From Pseudomonas benzenivorans (GTDB taxonomy: Bacteria > Pseudomonadota > Gammaproteobacteria > Pseudomonadales > Pseudomonadaceae): DNA of 64,000 nucleotides. Shown here one piece after another: positions 59,244-64,000 of the stretch. A program made the position numbers and the translations under genes. Positions within the stretch are counted from its first letter, which is position 1. The number at the start of each line of letters is the position of its first letter. The DNA lies in NCBI RefSeq assembly GCF_900100495.1, contig NZ_FNCT01000002.1:186001-250000 (forward strand), given 5' to 3'. The notes beneath the pieces are model-generated. The model was not told the origin of the DNA. It did not search any database and was given only the letters and a program-made list of their open reading frames with translations.

Positions 59244-60164
59244 TCAGTCCCCGCCACCCGGCGCCAGCAGCAGGTTGGGTGCGCGGCGCAGGTAGCCACG
59301 CTCGGCCAGCAGCAGGTCGAGGTCGAGGCTGAGCAGGTCGGCGGACAGGCTCTCGCCCTGCGCATCCAGCTCCAGGTAGAGCTGCTTGAGGTAGGTGTGG
59401 CAGCTCGGGCAGGCTTCGGCCTTGATGCCGTGGGGCGAGCCGTCCAGGTGCAGGTAGTCGAGCTTCTTGGTGCTCTGGCAGTGGCTGCATTTGAGCCGCA
59501 CGTAATGCCACTCGCAGGCGCACAGCGAGCAGACCAGATAGCGCAGGCCGTTGACCCGGCCAAGCTGGCGGATCACTCCGGCCATCGGCGGCGCGCCGCA
59601 AGCCGGACACAGCGCCTGGTCCTCGCGCTCGCGCAGGTCGCCGAGGCCGAGGCTGAGCAGCCAGTGGCTCCAGGCCAGTTGCAGGCCGGCACCGAGGAAC
59701 GGCAGCAGCGCCGCCGGCAGGCTGTCGTACTGGCCGCTGACCAGGGCCACGCCCCAGGCCTTGCGCTGCCCCGCATCGGCCAGGCGCAGTTGCGCCAGCG
59801 CGGCCGCCACGGCGGGATTGTCGGTCGGCGCGGCGAAGGCCGCGAGCAGGGCGTCCAGCTGGTGCAGCCAGGCGTCCTCGCGCACCAGGGTGTCGGCGGC
59901 CAGTGGCGGCAGGTCGTGGCTCAGCGATTGCTCGATACGGTGCGCATCCAGCGCCGGCATCTCGGGCGGCGCGTCCAGCACCTGCTGCTGGGCGCGGCAG
60001 AGCGCGGCCAACAGCTTCAGGTAGGCGGCCAGCGCGTGACCGTCCGCATGTTTTTCCAGACGCGCGGCACGCAGGGCGAAGAGGTTGCGCGGCGGCAGTT
60101 GGATGAATGGCGGCTTGCTGGCCGAAGCTTCGATCTGCCCCGGCTCGAGAATGGTGCCTGACAC
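59244..60164 (-). CDS. fdhE: Formate dehydrogenase accessory protein FdhE
   Basis: Cytoplasmic maturation factor of respiratory formate dehydrogenase, 306 aa. Rubredoxin-like cysteine pairs CPACG, CSLC, CSHC and CPSC lie in the C-terminal half, and LPPRNLFALRAARLEKHA near the start. GTG start with AAGGAG 6 bases upstream. It lies between fdnI and selA in the same transcription run. Confidence 0.95.
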   Translation of the reverse strand: MSGTILEPGQIEASASKPPFIQLPPRNLFALRAARLEKHADGHALAAYLKLLAALCRAQQQVLDAPPEMPALDAHRIEQSLSHDLPPLAADTLVREDAWLHQLDALLAAFAAPTDNPAVAAALAQLRLADAGQRKAWGVALVSGQYDSLPAALLPFLGAGLQLAWSHWLLSLGLGDLREREDQALCPACGAPPMAGVIRQLGRVNGLRYLVCSLCACEWHYVRLKCSHCQSTKKLDYLHLDGSPHGIKAEACPSCHTYLKQLYLELDAQGESLSADLLSLDLDLLLAERGYLRRAPNLLLAPGGGD

Positions 60165-60245
60165 GCAGGACTCCTTTTACCTGTGCCCCAGCGGGCTAGC
60201 TGTCTTAACAGCGTAGCCCCGATTGCCGAGGATGCCCGGCGGGCA

Positions 60246-60869
60246 CTATTTGCGCTCGCGCACCACGGCCTTGTACCAGCCTGCATGGTGCTTGCGAGCC
60301 CAGGCGCGGCTGACCGTGCCATGCAGCATGGCGCCCAGCGAACCCTTGATCCAGATCGCCGCATAGATGTGCACGAGGATGCCGAGGATCAGCAGCAAGG
60401 CCGCCGCTGCGTGCAACAGGCTGGCCCAGCGCAGCGCCTGGATGCCGAAGCCAGCGCTGAAATACTGGCGCCAGATGACGATGCCGCTGACCAGCAGCAC
60501 CAGCATGCTCAGCACCAGCACCCAGAACAGCAGCTTCTGCCCGGCGTTGTAGCGGCCGACTTCCGGCAGGCGCTCCTCGCGGTTGTTGATCACGTCGCCC
60601 ATCTGCCTGAGCCATTGGCGATCGTTGGCGTCGAGGCGGTTATGCCCGGCGAAGCGGATCGCCATGACCAGGAACAGCAGGAACATCGCCACCCCGAGGA
60701 AGGGGTGCAGGATGCGCGTCCAGGCACCGCCGCCGAACAGCCCGGAGAGGCCGAACAGCGCCGGATGGAACAGCGCCAGGCCGCTCAGGGTGGCGAGCAC
60801 GAAGAAGACCGCCACGGCCCAGTGATTGGTACGCTCCGACGGAGTGTAGCGCTCGATGTCGTTGTTCAT
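60246..60869 (-). CDS. fdnI: Formate dehydrogenase, cytochrome b556 (gamma) subunit
   Basis: Membrane diheme cytochrome b that passes electrons from the Fe-S subunit to quinone. 207 aa with four helices. Candidate heme histidines are in SERTNHWAVAVFF, RILHPFLGVAMF, LLHAAAALLLI and GILVHIYAAIWIKG. Ends AWARKHHAGWYKAV like the E. coli subunit. 51 bases separate it from fdnH. Confidence 0.94.
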   Translation of the reverse strand: MNNDIERYTPSERTNHWAVAVFFVLATLSGLALFHPALFGLSGLFGGGAWTRILHPFLGVAMFLLFLVMAIRFAGHNRLDANDRQWLRQMGDVINNREERLPEVGRYNAGQKLLFWVLVLSMLVLLVSGIVIWRQYFSAGFGIQALRWASLLHAAAALLLILGILVHIYAAIWIKGSLGAMLHGTVSRAWARKHHAGWYKAVVRERK

Positions 60870-60920
60870 CGTTGGCTCCCGGAAGCGCCCCGCCGCAGCC
60901 GGGCGCCTCCTGATGGCTGG

Positions 60921-61832
60921 TTAGGGCTTCTTCGGCTCCACCTCATGCACCGAGGGATCGACCTCGTGCACGACCGGCTCGAGGTCCTCCTCGACCCGGT
61001 TGGGTCCAACCCGCACGTAGTGGAAGAACCCCAGCAGCACGGTGGCGCCCATAGCCAGCAGCGCCAGCGGCTTGCTCACGCCCTTCCACAGGCCGACCAG
61101 CGGGCTGATGCTCGGATCACTCGGCAGGCCGCTGTACAGCTCGGGTTGGTCGGCATGGTGCAGCACGTACATCACATGGGTGCCGCCGACCCCGGCCGGA
61201 TCGTACAGCCCGGCCTGCTCGAAGCCGCGTTCCTTGAGGTCTTTGATCCGCCCATCGGCGTGCTCGATCATGTCCTCCTTGCTGCCGAAGACGATGGCGC
61301 CGGTCGGGCAGGTCTTCACGCAAGCCGGCTCCAGCCCCACCGCCACGCGGTCCGAACACAGGGTGCACTTGTAGGCCTTGTGGTCCTTCTGCGAGATGCG
61401 CGGGATGTCGAACGGACAGCCGGTGATGCAGTAGCCGCAGCCGATGCAGTGGTCCTGGTTGAAGTCGACGATGCCGTTGGCGTACTTGACGATCGCCCCC
61501 GGGCTCGGGCAGGCCGCCAGGCAACCGGGCTCGGCGCAGTGCATGCAGCCGTCCTTGCGGATCAGCCACTCCAGGTTGCCGGCGGGGTTCTCGTGCTCGG
61601 CGAAGCGCATCAGGGTCCAGGAGTCGGCAGTCAGGTCGCGCGGGTTGTCGTAGACCCCCACATTGCTGCCCACCTCGTCACGCAGGTCGTTCCATTCCGA
61701 ACAGGCGACCTGGCAGGCTTTGCAGCCGATGCACTTGGAGGTGTCGATCAGCTTGGCGACCTCGCCGACCTGGCGTACCGAGGGCATCGGCGTGGTGGTG
61801 GCGGAACGGGCGATGATGTCTTGAGTGGCCAT
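60921..61832 (-). CDS. fdnH: Formate dehydrogenase, iron-sulfur (beta) subunit
   Basis: 303-aa electron-transfer subunit with four [4Fe-4S] cysteine sets: [41 protein letters not shown], and CTLCSDRV with [11 protein letters not shown] single C-terminal membrane helix ([18 protein letters not shown]) anchors it beside FdnI, and the cluster domain faces the periplasm as in formate dehydrogenase-N/O. One base separates it from the fdnG stop. Confidence 0.97.
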   Translation of the reverse strand: MATQDIIARSATTTPMPSVRQVGEVAKLIDTSKCIGCKACQVACSEWNDLRDEVGSNVGVYDNPRDLTADSWTLMRFAEHENPAGNLEWLIRKDGCMHCAEPGCLAACPSPGAIVKYANGIVDFNQDHCIGCGYCITGCPFDIPRISQKDHKAYKCTLCSDRVAVGLEPACVKTCPTGAIVFGSKEDMIEHADGRIKDLKERGFEQAGLYDPAGVGGTHVMYVLHHADQPELYSGLPSDPSISPLVGLWKGVSKPLALLAMGATVLLGFFHYVRVGPNRVEEDLEPVVHEVDPSVHEVEPKKP

Positions 61833-61833
61833 G

Positions 61834-64000
61834 TCACACCTTCTCCACGTTCACCAGGAACGACTTGAACTCCGGCGTCTGGGTGTTGCCGTCGCCGACG
61901 AAGGGGGTCAGGGTGTTGGTGATGTAGCCGTTCTTCGCCACCCCGGAGAAGCCCCAGTGGATCGGGATGCCGACCTGGTGCACGGTCTTGCCGTCCACCG
62001 TCAGCGGCTTGAGACGCTTGGTCACCACCGCCACCGCCTTGATGAAGCCGCGGTTCGACGACACCTTGACCCGGTCGCCGGCCTTGATCCCCAGCTCCTT
62101 GCCCAGCACCTCGCCGATCTCGACGAACTGCTCCGGCTGGGTGATGGCGGCGAGCCGGCAGTGCTTGGTCCAGAAGTGGAAATGCTCGGTCAGCCGGTAG
62201 GTGGTCGCGGCATAGGGGAACTCGTCGGCCGTGCCGAACACCTCCATATCGTTCTTGAACACCCGCGCCGCCGGATTGCTGGTCGCCTGCGGCTGGTCCG
62301 GGTGCAGCGGGTTGCGCCCGATCGGCGTCTCGAACGGCTCGTAGTGCTCGGGGAACGGCCCTTCGGCCATCTTGTCCACGGCGAAGAAGCGCGCCACCCC
62401 TTCGGGGTTCATGATGAACGGATTCATCCCCGCTTCCGGTGGCGAATCGGGCTTGATGTCGGGCACGTCGGTGCCGGTCCAGACCTTGCCGTTCCACCAC
62501 ACCAGGCGCTTCTTCAGCGGGTCCCAGGGCTGGCCGGAGAGGTCGGCCGAGGCGCGGTTGTAGAGGATCCGCCGGTTCGCCGGCCAGGACCAGGCCCAAC
62601 CGTTGGTCTGCCCCATGTTGTAGGGGTCGGCGTTGTCGCGCCGCGCCATCTGGTTGCCCTGCTGGGTCCAGGCGCCGCTGAAGATCCAGCAGCCGCAGGC
62701 GGTCGAACCGTCGGCACGCAGCTGGGCGAAACCGGCCAGTTGCTCGCCGGCCTTGGCCAGCAACGCGCCGCTGGCCGGGTCGCTGACATCGGCCAGGGCC
62801 TTGCCGCTGAACTCGCGGGCGAGTTCGTCCGGCCCCGGCTCATCCGGGCGCAGGTAGTTCCACTCGAGGTTGAGGATCGGCGCGGGATAGGCGCCGCCCT
62901 CCTTGGTGTAGAGCTCGCGCAGGCGATGGAACAGCCCGGCCATGATGGCGATGTCGGTGCGTGCCTGGCCGGGCGGCTCGGCAGCCTTCCAGTGCCACTG
63001 CAGCCAGCGCCCGCTGTTGACCAGGGAGCCGTCCTCCTCGGCGAAGCAGGTGGTCGGCAGGCGGATCACCGTGGTCTGGATGCTGGCGGTGTCGACTTCG
63101 TTGTAGTCGCCGACGTTGCGCCAGAACTCCGAGGTGTCGGTGGCCAGCGGGTCCATCACCACCAGGAACTTCAGTTTGGCCAGCGCGGCGCCGACTTTGG
63201 CCTTGTTGGGGAACGAGCCGATCGGGTTGAAGCCCTGGCAGAAGTAGCCGTTGACCTTGCCCTGGTACATCAGGTCGAACACCTTGAGCACGTCGTAGCC
63301 GGGGATGTCCAGCTTGGGCAGCCAGTCGTAGCCCCAGTTGTTCTCCGCGGTGGCGTTCTTGCCGTACCAGGCCTTCATCAGGCTGACGTGGAACTTCTCG
63401 TAGTTTTGCCAGTAGGACAGCTGCCCCGGGCGCATCGGCAGGCTGGTGCGCTTGGCGATATAGGCCGCGTAGTCCTGCTCGGCATCGCCGGCCAGGGTCA
63501 TATAGCCCGGCAGCAGGTTGGACAACAGGCCGAGGTCGGTCAGCCCCTGGATGTTGGAGTGGCCGCGCAGGGCGTTCATCCCGCCGCCGGGCATGCCGAT
63601 GTTGCCGAGCAGCAACTGCACCATGGCGCCGGTGCGGATCATCTGCGAGCCGACCGTATGCTGGGTCCAGCCGAGGGCGTACATGATGGTCATGGCCTTG
63701 CCCGGCGCCGAGGTCTCGGCGATCTCCGCCCAGACCTTGAGCAGCGCCTCCTGCGGCGTACCGCAGATGCTGCTGACCAGTTCAGCGGTGTAGCGGCTGT
63801 AGTGCCGCTTCATCAACTGGAACACGCAGCGCGGGTCCTGCAGGGTCGGATCGACGCGGGTGAAGCCGTCCTCGCCTTTCGCATAGCTCCAGGTGGCCTT
63901 CTGCGTATAGGCGCGCTTGTCCGCGTCGTAGCCGTTGAACAGGCCGTCTTCGAAGCCGTAGGCGTCGTCGACGATGAACGCCGCGTCGGTGTAGTTGCTC
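61834..64000 (-). CDS. fdnG: Formate dehydrogenase, major (alpha) subunit, C-terminal part
   Basis: Molybdopterin-binding catalytic subunit that oxidises formate in the periplasm. 721 codons are in the window, and the 5' end (Tat signal, Fe-S motif and the selenocysteine UGA near residue 196 in E. coli) lies beyond position 64000. Visible blocks are [59 protein letters not shown] and C-terminal HWTKH-like FHFWTKHCR. The frame is open to the window edge. With selA, selB and selC in the same run, a Sec-containing enzyme is expected. Confidence 0.95.
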   Translation of the reverse strand, partial: SNYTDAAFIVDDAYGFEDGLFNGYDADKRAYTQKATWSYAKGEDGFTRVDPTLQDPRCVFQLMKRHYSRYTAELVSSICGTPQEALLKVWAEIAETSAPGKAMTIMYALGWTQHTVGSQMIRTGAMVQLLLGNIGMPGGGMNALRGHSNIQGLTDLGLLSNLLPGYMTLAGDAEQDYAAYIAKRTSLPMRPGQLSYWQNYEKFHVSLMKAWYGKNATAENNWGYDWLPKLDIPGYDVLKVFDLMYQGKVNGYFCQGFNPIGSFPNKAKVGAALAKLKFLVVMDPLATDTSEFWRNVGDYNEVDTASIQTTVIRLPTTCFAEEDGSLVNSGRWLQWHWKAAEPPGQARTDIAIMAGLFHRLRELYTKEGGAYPAPILNLEWNYLRPDEPGPDELAREFSGKALADVSDPASGALLAKAGEQLAGFAQLRADGSTACGCWIFSGAWTQQGNQMARRDNADPYNMGQTNGWAWSWPANRRILYNRASADLSGQPWDPLKKRLVWWNGKVWTGTDVPDIKPDSPPEAGMNPFIMNPEGVARFFAVDKMAEGPFPEHYEPFETPIGRNPLHPDQPQATSNPAARVFKNDMEVFGTADEFPYAATTYRLTEHFHFWTKHCRLAAITQPEQFVEIGEVLGKELGIKAGDRVKVSSNRGFIKAVAVVTKRLKPLTVDGKTVHQVGIPIHWGFSGVAKNGYITNTLTPFVGDGNTQTPEFKSFLVNVEKV

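Overview
The window is a GC-rich bacterial chromosome segment, roughly two thirds G+C by eye, with dense genes and short spacers. Gene content and order point to Pseudomonas. From memory, several blocks run in the same order as in P. aeruginosa PAO1 (morA-glyA-mapZ-radA-mscL; glcB-GNAT-ACT protein-rarD-srkA-comF-bioBFHCD; fdnGHI-fdhE-selAB). Here these blocks are joined in a different arrangement. The REP-type hairpins (GTAGGAGCGG...) and other short palindromes also fit a pseudomonad. No plasmid, phage, CRISPR or rRNA signature was seen. One tRNA gene is present, selenocysteine tRNA.

Layout. (1) 1-4854: a type I restriction-modification operon, hsdM-hsdS-hsdR, on the minus strand. hsdR runs off the left edge and hsdS has visibly lower-GC recognition domains. 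A 730-bp spacer follows. (2) 5585-16905: morA (c-di-GMP turnover), glyA, mapZ (PilZ receptor), radA, two small YdcH-like genes, mscL, a ferredoxin-NADP reductase and rlmG. (3) 17009-23334: cyanide-insensitive bd-type oxidase cioAB with a 47-aa DUF2474 gene, behind an ANR/FNR-like box; then an MFS exporter, a DJ-1 family protein and a purine permease. (4) 23496-33649: trmA, small metal/membrane proteins, a PhzF-like enzyme, a zinc metallopeptidase, a RIO kinase, a LysR/oxidoreductase pair, ada, and an acyl-CoA dehydrogenase under a PsrA-like operator. (5) 33891-40628: a SprA-related protein, a tiny flagellar-rod-like protein, the complete biotin operon bioBFHCD with a good BirA operator, and comF. 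(6) 40870-46845: srkA, rarD, a GcvR-type ACT protein, an acetyltransferase and glcB. (7) 47008-51922: a fatty-acyl module of thiolase, two-domain ketoacyl reductase (FabG4 type), AraC regulator and MaoC hydratase. (8) 51973-55739: MazG-like, cmoM, two DUF4136 lipoproteins, and a GNAT/DsrE/GcvH-like trio with overlapping reading frames. (9) 55765-64000: one minus-strand run, fdnG (cut by the window)-fdnH-fdnI-fdhE-selA-selB-selC, which makes a selenocysteine-containing formate dehydrogenase and the machinery to translate it.

The least expected signal is a set of four short non-coding elements (about 145-170 bp) bounded by CTAG and related terminal inverted repeats. They abut the stop codons of morA, mapZ, radA and the DJ-1 gene, so that each TAG stop lies inside the element's terminal CTAG. 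Two of them carry other palindromic repeats in their interior. They look like MITEs with a 4-bp CTAG target that settle in TAG stop codons.
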